Positions 30,201 to 41,842 of a stretch of DNA of 64,000 bases are shown piece by piece; the first letter of the stretch is position 1; each line of letters opens with the position of its first letter. This DNA is from Sulfolobus acidocaldarius SUSAZ (lineage in GTDB: Archaea; Thermoproteota; Thermoprotei_A; Sulfolobales; Sulfolobaceae). Where the stretch lies: contig CP006977.1 in NCBI GenBank assembly GCA_000508305.1, positions 1,954,621 through 2,018,620 of the forward strand, in the 5' to 3' direction. Position numbers and translations under genes: made by a program. Under the pieces are notes generated by a model. It worked only from the letters and a program-made list of their open reading frames with translations. It had not been told where the DNA came from and searched no databases.

Positions 30201-30332
30201 GGATTAGGTATAGAAAATTACGGTGTGGATCCAGATATAGAGGTTGATAATTACCCGCAGGACTATAGGATAGGAAATGACAGGCAATTAGATAAAGCAA
30301 TAGAGATTGCGCTCAAACAAATGGATACCTAA
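27294..30332 (+). CDS. tri: Tricorn protease
   Basis: 1012 residues, close to the Thermoplasma enzyme. N-terminal six-bladed and seven-bladed propeller repeats (short SPDGK-type motifs at about 45, 370 and 460) gate substrates. A PDZ-like domain follows at about 740-810. The catalytic residues are visible: KTSHSYE (Ser/His pair, about 696-702) before the PDZ and NENAGSDGDIFSY with the nucleophile Ser near 921 in the C2 domain. The protein should cut peptides released by the proteasome to short oligomers in the cytosol and form a hexameric capsid. No signal peptide, as expected. Confidence 0.94.
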   Translation: MKGYYMYPDIRNDFVAFTTDDDVWLTSLKDMRPIRVTTDTGVSIKPKISPDGKRIAFTTLWLRSGKQGADVFIVEDGRSKRVTYFNRPTIWVAGWLSDKEIVVITDYHTPFNAWTEAYKVNVNDESYEPLPFGIVSNISIKKETIVIARGYQDLPFWKGYRGGTKGELWISFDAGETFKKFLSLNGIISHPMILNDRVYFLSDHESVSNLYSVDMQGENLLKHTNFSDYYCRNASSDGKRIVFQRAGDIYLFDPQTNNTVKLEIEVFTERKKKRPKFVSTMEYLTDVDVNQNYIGLVVRGKPFIMRPWEGPVLQLGEKQGVKYRELQILSNEDIAVVDSNENKLLILSKDGNIKQKVEKDFGRIEKIKASPDGKKLLISNNRLELWLYDLESKKEKLIDKSSYGIIREFDWHPSGEWFSYAFPEGSRTQSIKIANVSGNTIRVTSPYAFDFSPSFDPDGKFLYFLSARTLDPSSDKFIFNMSFQRVIKPYLVVLNKAYSPFNQPLDEVKHDKNVDPEGIQYRAIPFPVEEDNYVKISGAKSNKVLLYSQPIRGQLNPQEDTLGKIEIFDIETKSKEVFAENVKNFIITKDGSKVLLVFKDSIRLVNATIKPDLSTQGIKGGVVDTTRIKVLVDPEKEWRQMLFETWKLMKENYWSAEKLQGWDSVLGKYEKLLDRVSTRYELSDVLKEMQGETKTSHSYETPYDFETAEPLVIGGLGAEFNYDEQRECFKIFKIYSGDPTNEGERSPLKDPGVELNEGDCIHSIDGEKVRRGSINSYFINKDQAILEVLTNDGKSRTVSVRLMKDEKYLMYRHWVEKNREYVHKVSDGKLGYVHVPDMMYQGFAEFFRLFISEFYRQGLIVDVRFNRGGFISGLILQRLLLRREGYDVPRNGERIPFPYLSSPKVIVAVTNENAGSDGDIFSYLFKRYKIGMLIGRRTWGGVIGISPRHLLVDKTVVTQPEFAAIFDEVGLGIENYGVDPDIEVDNYPQDYRIGNDRQLDKAIEIALKQMDT

Positions 30333-30579
30333 GGGAAATTGAACAACAATCTCATTTTTGTGGATGTTGTGTACGTAAGTTCGGATTTTTTTTCTTTAAG
30401 TTCAATTATTACTCAGTTCATATCAATAAAATTAAGTTAATGTATGTATATGCACTCTTATTATTTCCGATTTCACAGTAGTAAGTTAATACAAGAGTTT
30501 CTCATTATTCTAAATTTTTAATTGGATAGAATTACTATAAATCAAAATATTTAAGAGAAAAAAGCAGATATTATGGTAT

Positions 30580-31407
30580 ATGCTGGAGACTATTGATTTG
30601 ACAAAAATTTACGGGGATGGCACTAAGGCGTTGGATAATCTGAACTTCAAAAGTAATGTTAAAGTCCTCTCCGTTTTAGGAAGAAATGGTGCAGGAAAAA
30701 CAACACTGGTAAGAATACTTTCCACTCAACTTTTACCTACCAGTGGGACAGCGAGGATAAATGGTTTGGACATAGTTAAGGAAGCCAAAAAAGTGAGAAA
30801 ATTAATTTCGTCCATACCCCAAGAAGCTAGACCTGTTGGTATGTCGTCTCCCTATGAACACTTGCTGATGTACCTCACCGCCAGAGGAATGTCCATCAGT
30901 GAAGCAAGAGAGATATCTAGGAAGACACTTAAAGATATAGGTTTATGGGAAGTAAGAGACAAGCCTACTGATGAACTTTCGGGAGGAATGAAAAGGAAAA
31001 TATTCGTTGCTATGGCTATAGCTTCAAATGCTGAACTCATTTTCTTAGATGAGCCAACTGTAGGTTTAGATCCTTACTCAAGAACTGAGGTATGGTCAAT
31101 ACTGAAAGAGGCAGACTCTAAGCTTGTTTTAACGACACATTACATGGAGGAAGCTGAGGAACTCTCTGATGAAATTGTGCTAATACATAAAGGAAAACTT
31201 ATTTCTAAAGGAACAGTGGAGGATCTCTTAAGTAAATTCAAGGATAAGGTAAGAGTAGAGGGAACTGGTGAAATAAAAGTTGGTAAGATGAAGATAAGCT
31301 ACGTAGATAGAAAAGAGGCTGAAACATATATAGGGAAATACATAGTTAAACCTATAACGCTGGAGGATCTTTTCATAATCTACGCAGGTGAAGGACTTGA
31401 AGATTAA
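30580..31407 (+). CDS. ABC transporter ATP-binding protein
   Basis: 275 residues. Walker [10 protein letters not shown] (about 37-45), signature ELSGGMKRK (about 134), Walker [15 protein letters not shown] (about 153-166), and the His of TTHYMEE. This DrrA/CcmA-like group powers export systems with a separate permease. The start is TTG or an in-frame codon giving MLETIDL; the immediately preceding TATTTAAGAG is AT-rich. The following permease overlaps it by 20 nt, so the two are one operon. Drug or lipid export is the usual role of this class; the substrate here is unknown. Confidence 0.9.
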   Translation: MLETIDLTKIYGDGTKALDNLNFKSNVKVLSVLGRNGAGKTTLVRILSTQLLPTSGTARINGLDIVKEAKKVRKLISSIPQEARPVGMSSPYEHLLMYLTARGMSISEAREISRKTLKDIGLWEVRDKPTDELSGGMKRKIFVAMAIASNAELIFLDEPTVGLDPYSRTEVWSILKEADSKLVLTTHYMEEAEELSDEIVLIHKGKLISKGTVEDLLSKFKDKVRVEGTGEIKVGKMKISYVDRKEAETYIGKYIVKPITLEDLFIIYAGEGLED

Positions 31408-32131
31408 ATTTATCCTGTCTTTTGCGCTGTTTTATGGAGTAGCACCAGTTAAAAGAGGAACGATATACGTTATAACCTACATGATTACTCCCTTGGCAGA
31501 ACTTTTCCTAATTTACGTTGTAACGAGAGGAGCATTAATTGGATATGCAATAATGGGTGGATTAGTGGCAATTGTTGCAGGAAATGGAATATCTTTTCTT
31601 GCAGATTTCGCATTTCTGAGGCTAGAAACTAAAATTCAAGATTTGTTAGTAGCTACAGAAGTCACGCCTACAGAGTATATTTTTGGGCTAATGCTCTCTA
31701 ACTTAATTTTCTCAGTACCAGGAATAGCACTGTATATTATTTTAGCTGTTTTGTATAGGTTAGTGAACATTCTAAATATACTTCCAATAGTTTTAGTTCT
31801 CGTATTGTTACTACTAACAACCTCCTCTATAGGCTTCTTAATAGGAAGTTTCATTCCACATATAAGGTACTCCTGGGGACTGGGTTCAATATTGTCCATA
31901 TTACTTACAGTTCTACCGCCAGTATTTTACCCATATTTCCTTATACCTAAAACAGCATTTTATGTCATATTTCCAATACCAACTACTTTAGGTGCAATGA
32001 TCCTACAAGACTTAACAGGACTAATACACCTATCTTCAAATGTCTTATACGGTAGTATAGCGTTATTAATCGTGGAGACTGTGATATTTTACTACTTATC
32101 AAGAAGGTTCAGCAGATGGGTTAGTGCTTAA
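31388..32131 (+). CDS. ABC-2 type permease
   Basis: 247 residues with six hydrophobic segments (for example [56 protein letters not shown]), the usual ABC-2 exporter permease. It overlaps the ATPase gene 30580-31407 by 20 nt, so they form one exporter. Its 3' end overlaps the tiny zinc-ribbon gene on the opposite strand by 33 nt. Substrate unknown. Confidence 0.85.
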   Translation: MKDLKIKFILSFALFYGVAPVKRGTIYVITYMITPLAELFLIYVVTRGALIGYAIMGGLVAIVAGNGISFLADFAFLRLETKIQDLLVATEVTPTEYIFGLMLSNLIFSVPGIALYIILAVLYRLVNILNILPIVLVLVLLLLTTSSIGFLIGSFIPHIRYSWGLGSILSILLTVLPPVFYPYFLIPKTAFYVIFPIPTTLGAMILQDLTGLIHLSSNVLYGSIALLIVETVIFYYLSRRFSRWVSA

Positions 32132-32257
32132 GTGTTTTACCTCATATTTTATAAAAACGTGACCACATAGAGGACAACTCTTAGTTATAGTTTTACCCTC
32201 TCTAGTCACGTTTATTTCAACGACCTTCTTACACTTTGGACATTCTCTTCTTGCCAT
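32099..32257 (-). CDS. Small zinc-ribbon protein (52 residues)
   Basis: A minus-strand frame from ATG at 32257 to TGA at 32099 encodes 52 residues: MARRECPKCKKVVEINVTRE then GKTITKSCPLCGHVFIKYEV and a short tail. Two CxxC knuckles (CPKC and CPLC) spaced 20 residues apart form a treble-clef or rubredoxin-like zinc site. Such tiny zinc-ribbon proteins are common in Sulfolobales; function unknown. It overlaps the end of the ABC-2 permease gene. Coding is supported by the cysteine pairs; I see no operon partner. Confidence 0.7.
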   Translation of the reverse strand: MARRECPKCKKVVEINVTREGKTITKSCPLCGHVFIKYEVKHLSTNPSAEPS

Positions 32258-32310
32258 GACTACTGAATTACATGAAATTACTTATAAAGTGTAAGACATC
32301 TCCTAGTATT

Positions 32311-32360
32311 GAATCTGACTTCCTCCCCCGCCCTAAAGGGCGAGGCTTTCATTCTTTTTT
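32311..32360 (-). repeat. Palindromic IS200/IS605-type end element, copy B
   Basis: On the minus strand: AAAGAATGAAAGCCTCGCCC, TTTAGGGCGGGGGAGGAAGT, CAG. The hairpin CGCCCTTTAGGGCG is perfect. No TTAC directly upstream in this copy. It lies between the zinc-ribbon gene and the second ABC operon. Confidence 0.75.
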
Positions 32361-32408
32361 AAAACAGGGATATACTGCGAGAGTCAGAGGAATATCGGTA
32401 GTTTTAGA

Positions 32409-33239
32409 TCAACTTATCCTTTTTGGAATGTCTCTCCTAGAGAATGAGTATAGTGAAATAATGAATGGAATTAATGTATAAACAACTATAGATATAACAG
32501 CAATAAAAGTATTTCCTTGAATTGGAAACATATCTATAAACTGTGTTATGTTCGATAAAGGTGATGATGATAAAAGAATGAAAGGAAGCTGAGTAGACCC
32601 CCAGGATGGTAGATACGTTGCTATACTCTCATAAGAGGTATTATTAGTTAGAAAGCTGATGAATAATAGCACGTCTGACACTAGTATACTGCCAATAAGC
32701 GTAAAACTAGAAATTATAAAAGATAGACTGCTTCTTCTCAGAATTTCTCCTACACTAAAAGAAATACAGAAGAAGACTAACGAGGAGAAAATAACCGATA
32801 CAATAGTTATCCAAAAATATTCTAAATATTCCTGAACTCCAAATAAGGTATACGAGAGAAAGAGAGATAGTATAACCATTAAAACGTAGATCATGACCAA
32901 TAACGAGAAAGAACCTAACCACTTCTCGATATAGAACTGTAACCTCGTTATGGGTTTTGTCAAAAAGAAGTCCACAGTACCCTGTTCATATTCCTCGGAC
33001 ATGGAGCCTGAGGCAATAGAAATAGCCAGAAAATGTAGAAGTAAATCCTGTGGTAAAAGCGTACCTATAGCCCAGGTATATGGATAAACTGGGATTAAAT
33101 AAGTTCTGACTGTTTGAGAGGGCACAAGATATAATGCTAAGTACACTGCTATTTCAAATATAAAAGAGATCATGATAAGGACTATTACCTTCTTCCTTCC
33201 TATCGCTCTTCTCCACTCGTAAAACAAGACATCAAGCAT
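32409..33239 (-). CDS. ABC-2 type permease
   Basis: 276 residues with about six membrane segments (KVIVLIMISFIFEIAVYLALYLV; SFSLLVMIYVLMVILSLFL; FIAVISIVVYTLIPFIISLYSF). The start overlaps the upstream ATPase (33232) by 8 nt, so they form a second exporter separate from the one at 30580-32131. The C-terminus contains SRRDIPKRIS, a short positively charged tail. Substrate unknown. Confidence 0.83.
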   Translation of the reverse strand: MLDVLFYEWRRAIGRKKVIVLIMISFIFEIAVYLALYLVPSQTVRTYLIPVYPYTWAIGTLLPQDLLLHFLAISIASGSMSEEYEQGTVDFFLTKPITRLQFYIEKWLGSFSLLVMIYVLMVILSLFLSYTLFGVQEYLEYFWITIVSVIFSSLVFFCISFSVGEILRRSSLSFIISSFTLIGSILVSDVLLFISFLTNNTSYESIATYLPSWGSTQLPFILLSSSPLSNITQFIDMFPIQGNTFIAVISIVVYTLIPFIISLYSFSRRDIPKRIS

Positions 33240-34116
33240 TACTCACAGCCCTCTCATATGCCCTCTCTATATCATTGTCCAAGTAGAATGATTTAACCCT
33301 TACTCCATTAAGCACTAATTCCTTTAACAAGTCCTCTCTTTTATCTTCTCTCAATTTAACATAATACTTCTCGTCATCTGCAGAGTACTCCTCCACATAA
33401 GAGAGTCTATCTAAAATTTCCTTTGCGTTATTATCTGCTTCGATTATAACTCTAATTCCTAAAAATTTCTTTATAAGCTCTTCTGTAGATCCTTCAAACA
33501 GTTTGTTACCTTTATTTATAAGGATTAACCTATCTGCTATTTTCTTAACTTCCTCCAGATCATGAGAAGTCATTAGTATTAACGTCCCATTTTTCTTAAG
33601 CTTATTCAGGAGGCTTCTTACATTAAGGTTAAATATGGGGTCTATTCCGATGTTTGGCTCATCCATAATTAGAATTTCAGGATTTCCTAATAGTGCCTCT
33701 GCAATAGCAATTCTCTGTACCATTCCTTTACTGTACTTGGAAATCTGCTTATCAGCATTTTCCACCATTCCTATTACTCCCAAAAGCTCATCGACCTCGT
33801 CTCTTTTAGCCCCTTTTATGTTTGCCGATAGAAGTAGAACCTGTCTACCCGTAAGAAATGGAGGCAAATTAGGTAATTCTTGGACATAACCCAGTCTGGA
33901 GAAAACTGACTTGTCCTTAAATGGGTCTTTACCAAATATTTCGATCTTTCCTCCATTGGGTCTGATTAACGCTAAAACTATCCTAACAAAAGTTGTTTTA
34001 CCAGCACCATTAGGTCCCAGTAATGTCACTATTTCGCCTCCTGTAATAGTCAAAGATAAACTGTTAAGCACGACTCTGTTACCGTATTTTTTAGTTATAC
34101 CCTCTGAAACTATCAT
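33232..34116 (-). CDS. ABC transporter ATP-binding protein
   Basis: 294 residues. Walker A GPNGAGKTT (about 34-42), signature YSKGMVQRIAIAEALLG with SKGM in place of SGGQ, Walker B EILIMDEPNIGIDP (about 151-164) and TSHDLEE. It is an exporter ATPase of the DrrA/NatA-like group. It is transcribed before the permease at 32409-33239, which starts inside its 3' end. The C-terminal region (DNNAKEILDRLSYVEEYSADDEKY) is an extra domain found in many exporter ATPases. Divergent from the 34191 gene. Confidence 0.9.
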   Translation of the reverse strand: MIVSEGITKKYGNRVVLNSLSLTITGGEIVTLLGPNGAGKTTFVRIVLALIRPNGGKIEIFGKDPFKDKSVFSRLGYVQELPNLPPFLTGRQVLLLSANIKGAKRDEVDELLGVIGMVENADKQISKYSKGMVQRIAIAEALLGNPEILIMDEPNIGIDPIFNLNVRSLLNKLKKNGTLILMTSHDLEEVKKIADRLILINKGNKLFEGSTEELIKKFLGIRVIIEADNNAKEILDRLSYVEEYSADDEKYYVKLREDKREDLLKELVLNGVRVKSFYLDNDIERAYERAVSNA

Positions 34117-34190
34117 TAATATAATGTTATAAAGGAGTCAATTTAAATTAGTATCTAAAGCTTTTATTCTTTTGTAATGATGTTTAAATC

Positions 34191-37292
<3,102 letters not shown>

Positions 37293-37408
37293 ATTTATAA
37301 TTAACATTCCCAAATATAAACTTTTGTTAAGTCAATTAAAGCGGTTTAAATCACTATAAACAACATGGTTATACCTACTAGATCTTATAATTACTTAAGT
37401 AGTAGTTA

Positions 37409-37756
37409 CTACAATTTACCAAGTCTACCTTTGTCCTTTAGATCCAAGTATTCGTAAACTAGGGATACAAAATCTTGATCGGGTCTAATCTCCCTCTCTA
37501 CCACGTACATTATTGTTGATAACTCCAATGATGTCAGCGCATATAACAACAAATATAACCCCGTGGGCTTATGTAGAAGAATACACATTCCTCCTCTATA
37601 TACATACAGGGACAGAACTCTCCCCTCCATTTTGTCCACTAAACCTGTATCTGTAGGTTTAATATCTGTAATTTTATCCTCCCAACTTGCTGAAAGTATA
37701 CTCACATCATCGTCTTTTCCCCCTGACAACTTTACAAACTCCTTAATGACCTCCAT
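37409..37756 (-). CDS. Conserved-looking protein of unknown function
   Basis: I do not recognise this 115-residue protein. It has an alternating hydrophobic pattern in MCILLHKPTGLYLLLYALTSLELSTIMYVVE after a beta-like SLYVYRGG, which resembles a small alpha/beta domain such as roadblock/LC7, but no clear motif. No signal peptide. It is divergent from the RmlD-like gene, with only 34 nt between starts. Confidence 0.65.
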   Translation of the reverse strand: MEVIKEFVKLSGGKDDDVSILSASWEDKITDIKPTDTGLVDKMEGRVLSLYVYRGGMCILLHKPTGLYLLLYALTSLELSTIMYVVEREIRPDQDFVSLVYEYLDLKDKGRLGKL

Positions 37757-37790
37757 ATTAGTTATTTATCTTGGTTAACAAATATATATT

Positions 37791-38501
37791 GTGAAAGTTG
37801 GAGTAACAGATGAAGGAGAGTTTGTCAAGAGTATTGGGAAATTCTTCGACGAGATAGTAGTATTATCAGCAGGTGATAGAGTAATAAAGGAGAGACCAGA
37901 TGTTGTGATACACACGTACGAAATACCTTATGATGAAGCAAATTCCAGCAAAGCCTTAGCGTGGAATATTAATACGTGGCATGCAATAAATATAGCCAAA
38001 AGTGCCAATAAAATCGGAATCACAAATGTATATCTGTCAACGTTTCTTCTATTCGACGGTAAAAAAGGATACTATAGTGAAACATCTACACCCTCACCCT
38101 TAAACTATTACGGGCTAACAAAACTTGTTGGCGAATCTGGCATAATGTCACTAGGTAACTACCTAATCATCAGGCTAGGACTAGTTACATCTTTTAACTA
38201 CCGCAGCATAGCCTACTATTTATATAAAGCCTCACTAAAGAAGAGAAGAATTAAATGTAATACAAATTTTTATGTATCGCCTATAACATTAAATGAAGCG
38301 TCTGAAATCACAGCTGGTCTAATCAAGAAGGGTATCAAAGGAGTAGTGAATGTTGCGGGAAAGAGAAGGAGCATGGTTGAAGTATGTAGGGATATAGGAG
38401 AATCCATGGATGTGGAAGTTGTTCCATTTGAAGGTAAGTATTTTGACTTCTCTCTTGACACATGGCTATTAAAGAGCCTGGGCTTCAATCCTAGGAGCTA
38501 G
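37791..38501 (+). CDS. RmlD-like NAD(P)-dependent sugar reductase / epimerase family
   Basis: 236 residues, start GTG. Short-chain dehydrogenase of the extended type: INTWHAINIAKSANKIGITNVYLSTFLLFDGKKGYYSETSTPSPLNYYGLTKLVGE, with Tyr-x-x-x-Lys YYGLTK and a serine/threonine in the STF strand. It is shorter than typical dTDP-4-dehydrorhamnose reductase (about 290) and lacks the classic N-terminal GxxGxxG (begins VGVTDEGEFVKSIGKFF), so NAD(P) binding may be altered. A MAT2B-like regulatory role is another option. Its 3' end overlaps the opposite-strand gene by 33 nt. Confidence 0.72.
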   Translation: MKVGVTDEGEFVKSIGKFFDEIVVLSAGDRVIKERPDVVIHTYEIPYDEANSSKALAWNINTWHAINIAKSANKIGITNVYLSTFLLFDGKKGYYSETSTPSPLNYYGLTKLVGESGIMSLGNYLIIRLGLVTSFNYRSIAYYLYKASLKKRRIKCNTNFYVSPITLNEASEITAGLIKKGIKGVVNVAGKRRSMVEVCRDIGESMDVEVVPFEGKYFDFSLDTWLLKSLGFNPRS

Positions 38502-38819
38502 TATCTCCTTCTTCAAAGTTATATCAATCTCCGTTACAAAAGTCTGTAGGTAAAAGTCAACTCTTGGGAACTTAACTCTCACTGCATACCTTCTCATCAT
38601 CTCTACGACATTAAATAAATGCTCAGAATCACCCGTGTAGAGGAATTTTGTTATCTCTATACCTAATTTTCTTGGCGTTCTAAAACCACTCTTATAGAGC
38701 AGTCTCATTAATAAAACTAGTGATTTACTAGATCTAATCAATAGTTCACTAAAGCTTTTCGATTCACGAATGGAATATACAGCATCAATATACTTATTCT
38801 CTAATTTTTCTATTCTCAC
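38469..38819 (-). CDS. Protein of unknown function
   Basis: 116 residues, helical composition, with RSSKSLVLLMRLLYKSGFRTPRKLGIEITKFLYTG. No recognised domain. The last 33 nt overlap the convergent RmlD-like gene. Divergent from the methyltransferase gene (49 nt between starts). Confidence 0.6.
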   Translation of the reverse strand: MRIEKLENKYIDAVYSIRESKSFSELLIRSSKSLVLLMRLLYKSGFRTPRKLGIEITKFLYTGDSEHLFNVVEMMRRYAVRVKFPRVDFYLQTFVTEIDITLKKEILAPRIEAQAL

Positions 38820-38868
38820 ATAGTATAGTCGGCTCGGTTACTTAAATAAGTTTGTCAAATTAGATAGT

Positions 38869-39921
38869 ATGAGTTTAGAACTTCTCCTTAGTAGAGTATT
38901 ATTCTATGTAGAGAAAGGCTACCCATTACCTGTAGCGTTTAAAAGAGCAAAAAACTTTGGAGGGTATAGAAAAATAAACTATAATGAAGCTTATGAATTA
39001 AGTAAAAAATTAATATTATCCTATTACTCGTTAACTTTTAAGACCAGAAGAAAAAAAGTGAAAGAATTCCTCAGAGGTAAATACGAGGTTAAATTCCCAG
39101 AATGGATGGAAATAGAGTTGAGTAAGATCTATGATGTAAATTCATTAAAATTCTGGTTATTGAATAAACAAAAATTCACATGGTTCAGAGTAAACACATT
39201 AATAGCAGACGAGGAGAAGGTGATTAAGAACCTCACTGACAAAGGAGTTGATGTGGAAAAAGATAGTGAAATTCCCTACGCATATAAAACTTTAGATAAC
39301 ATAACTGACACGACAGAATTTAAGGAAAACAAGATTATTGTACAGGACAAGGCCAGTATGGCAGTGGTAGAGGCACTAAAACCAGAACCCAATGACCAAA
39401 TATTGGACCTAGCCTCAGCTCCAGGTATAAAGGTCTCACAGATTATGCAACTCACTGAAAATAAGGCAAAATTGCTTGTAGCTGATATAGACAAAGAAAG
39501 GCTGGAGAAGGAAAGACTACTACTTAAGAAGTTCGGTGTAAATGTCGACAGATTAGAGTTCTTGCTGGTCGACTCTGCGAATCTTGCCATTACAAGGAAA
39601 GTAAACAAAGTTCTACTAGATGCTCCGTGCTCTTCATCAGGTGCAATCTGGAATGAACCAACAATCCTCCTGCGACTAACTATGGAAAAAGTTCTATATT
39701 ATGCAGACCAGCAAAGGAGACTATTGAATAATGCAGCTAAACTTGGGGGTGAAGTCATTTATGCTACATGTTCAATGTTTATGAAAGAGGGTGAACTTAT
39801 AGTAAATGATTATACTACACAAAGACCATTAAGCTTCGGTCTCGATGTCAAACACGGAATCAGATTTGTTCCTTATCTTCATGATACAGAAGGGTTCTTC
39901 ATAACTAAATTATCAGTCTGA
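38869..39921 (+). CDS. NOL1/NOP2/Sun-family RNA m5C methyltransferase
   Basis: 350 residues. S-adenosylmethionine site LDLASAPGIKVSQIMQL, then the two-cysteine catalytic pair: DAPCSSSGAIWNEP (motif IV) and VIYATCSMFMKEGE (motif VI). It should methylate cytosine at C5 in tRNA or rRNA. The N-terminal 100 residues are a RsmB/NusB-like or family-specific domain (KTRRKKVKEFLRGKYEVKFPEWM). No PUA domain seen. It converges with the HxlR regulator; their stops overlap by 9 nt. Confidence 0.9.
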   Translation: MSLELLLSRVLFYVEKGYPLPVAFKRAKNFGGYRKINYNEAYELSKKLILSYYSLTFKTRRKKVKEFLRGKYEVKFPEWMEIELSKIYDVNSLKFWLLNKQKFTWFRVNTLIADEEKVIKNLTDKGVDVEKDSEIPYAYKTLDNITDTTEFKENKIIVQDKASMAVVEALKPEPNDQILDLASAPGIKVSQIMQLTENKAKLLVADIDKERLEKERLLLKKFGVNVDRLEFLLVDSANLAITRKVNKVLLDAPCSSSGAIWNEPTILLRLTMEKVLYYADQQRRLLNNAAKLGGEVIYATCSMFMKEGELIVNDYTTQRPLSFGLDVKHGIRFVPYLHDTEGFFITKLSV

Positions 39922-40209
39922 AATCCATTTCCGTAGCTCTTCAAATATTCCTTTCAACTTCACTCCTTTATCCGTTAACTCATATTTTACCCTAAAAGGT
40001 CTATCTCCTATGACTTTCCTTTGGACGATACCACTCTCCTCCAGATCCTTTAATGTCTTTGAGAGAGTCTTGGAATTTAATTTAGTTAACCTAATGAGTT
40101 CATTGAAACCTTTCCCCTCGTCAAAAAGATAATAAAGCACAATTAACTTATTTTCACTACCAATAAGTCTTATAGCCTTTATCACTGGACATACTTCATC
40201 AGACTTCAT
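39913..40209 (-). CDS. HxlR-family winged-helix transcription regulator
   Basis: 98 residues. HxlR/DUF24 signature: CPVIKAIRLIGSENKLIVLYYLFDEGKGFNELIRLTKLNSKTLSKTLKDLEESGIVQRKVIGDRPFRVKYELTDKG. A cysteine lies near the N-terminus (Cys7), as in redox-sensing HxlR members. It begins just 45 bp from the inverted pilin cassette at 40254, so it is a good candidate to be linked to the pilus region, but the target is not shown. Confidence 0.87.
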   Translation of the reverse strand: MKSDEVCPVIKAIRLIGSENKLIVLYYLFDEGKGFNELIRLTKLNSKTLSKTLKDLEESGIVQRKVIGDRPFRVKYELTDKGVKLKGIFEELRKWISD

Positions 40210-40253
40210 ATTTACATCTATCTTATTTTACAACAATAAGGTTTGTGTTACTG

Positions 40254-40724
40254 TTCAAACTCATATTTGTAATATTTCACGTTTGGATTTTGCTAAGTAA
40301 GCCAGGGACTAAAATTAGAATTTCTCATTAGCGTAAGTATAATTGAATATTTAGAGGATTTGGGGAAAAAGAAACTTGCGTTAAAAAATTTTTTATCTTA
40401 TCTTTATGTTATCCTTGGTATATTAATGTAGCTGGTACTCCTTGTCCATTGGAGAAGTAAATTGTAGCTGTGTAAGAGGCACCTTGGGAGAAAGATGGTG
40501 TAGTGCCACTTGGAGGTGTTACTGTAATTGTTATGGTTACTGAACTTCCAGCTGGAATTGCTGTGGCTCTTATTGTTGTGGTTTTAGTTGTTGAATTTAT
40601 GGTTGTTGTAGTTCCAACTGGAACTGAAGTACTGACTACATTGAAAGGTTGTCCGTTAATGTTTACGCTTGTTACACTAACAGCTGAAGTTCCAGTATTC
40701 TTAACTGTAATCGTAATAATGTAA
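40254..40724 (-). pseudogene. Silent, inverted copy of the pilin C-terminal region (cassette L)
   Basis: On the minus strand this reads as the pilin gene at 48218 from about codon 68 to the stop (TAA near 40410) and then a further 150 bp of its 3' flank. The frame is open throughout and lacks a start codon and promoter; an in-frame TAA lies a few codons before the homology begins. It is about 97% identical to the expressed copy except at two places: a block at 40562-40600 encoding INSTTKTTTIRAT instead of the 15-residue TNTNGATITNTITTT, and PPSG replacing PAGS. The flank after the stop is also nearly identical, so the duplication is a DNA-level event. It may be a donor cassette or the arm of an invertible segment. 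Confidence 0.85.
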
Positions 40725-40791
40725 CTTATGAATTGTTATAGGATAAGTTTGATCTTCACCTATACTCAAAGATGATTATAGGGACGCTACT

Positions 40792-41554
40792 GTGAAGTAC
40801 AAGGGTTGGTTTTACAATCCCAAGAGTGGTAGATATGCAAGAGTTGGGTGCGTTGCAGTTTGGTTAACTCCTACTATCTTGTATAAGTTAGATCTTGAAA
40901 ACATGAAAGTGTGGATTAGGGATGTTGGTGAATTATTAATTTTGGACTGTCCTAGAAACTTGTCGCTTTATAAAACTTGGGAAATTAGAGAAGGCAGATT
41001 GGTGTTAAGAGATGGTATGGCTGAGGGTTTACAAAAGAAGTATAATAAGAGATGGGAGGAGAATGAGAGAATATTGAATAGAATAAGGCATTTCCATAGA
41101 AGGACTAGGAACGTTTTAGAGGATTCTGCTAAAAAGATTGGTGAATGAGTGTAGTTAAAATTGCTAAAATGTATGACGTTGCAGCAATATTCTTAGAAGA
41201 CCTAAATAACTTGGTTAAACATGTTAAGCAATTGTTGAAGTAATTTAGAGAATAGACTTTAACTTTATACATTATCGTAGGGTTCAATTTTGGGTTGAAT
41301 GATAAGTAAAGAAAAGTGGATTAAAGATAATTAAAGTCAAGGCTTTCTATACTTCCACTCGTTGTCTCAAGTGTGGTAATGAGATGAAAGAGGTTTCTCA
41401 TAGGTGTTTTAAATACGTCAAATGTTGTTATGAAAATGATAGGGATGTTATTGCTGTGATGAATCTTTGGGAGGTTTTCTGAGCCTCCTGACTGTTGCTT
41501 AGAGATGTAAGCCCGAACCGATGAGGAGAACCCTCATAGCAGTGAGGAAGTCAG
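40792..41554 (+). pseudogene. tnpB: Degraded tnpB (IS200/IS605 family) with right end
   Basis: TnpB-like stretches appear in order: GWFYNPKSGRY...DLENMKVWIRDVGELLILD (from GTG 40792), AEGLQKKYNKRWEENERILNRIRHFHRRTRNVLED, VVKIAKMYDVAAIFLEDLNNLVKHV, FYTSTRCLKCGNEMKEVSHR with the zinc-finger cysteines, and ENDRDVIAVMNLW with the last RuvC Asp. Stop codons and two internal deletions break it, including loss of the first RuvC Asp region. The tail (41500-41554) ends in GAGGAAGTCAG, the right-end sequence also carried by the small palindromic elements. It is inactive and lies directly beside cassette L. Confidence 0.83.
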
Positions 41555-41842
41555 ATATATATCAACTTATGGGCTATTTTATAGTGTACTACTAGATCTA
41601 GAATTAATTGAATCTATCAAAATTTTATATTTAGTTATTTTTATATACTATTATTATCAAAATTATGATTACCTGTATACATTTGTAAGATTTATACAAT
41701 TAGCTTTCACTGCATTATAAAACCGTAAAACAATAAAACTCTTAATACTATTTTCTCTCTTTACAAAATGTAATATGTAGATATAAGTGGAAGATAATAG
41801 TTAATTTTATAAGTTTGTAATAGTTTGTATAATAAGATTACC

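Noticed and set aside
32272-32481. Plus-strand 69-codon open frame with a run of the palindromic element
   Set aside because: It reads through the repeat and into the antisense of the ABC permease; no conserved motif and no start context.
40503-40724. Plus-strand open frame encoding a valine-rich hydrophobic peptide
   Set aside because: It is the antisense of the pilin cassette. The same antisense frame occurs in the expressed pilin (48418-48645), so it is a by-product of Thr-rich codons.
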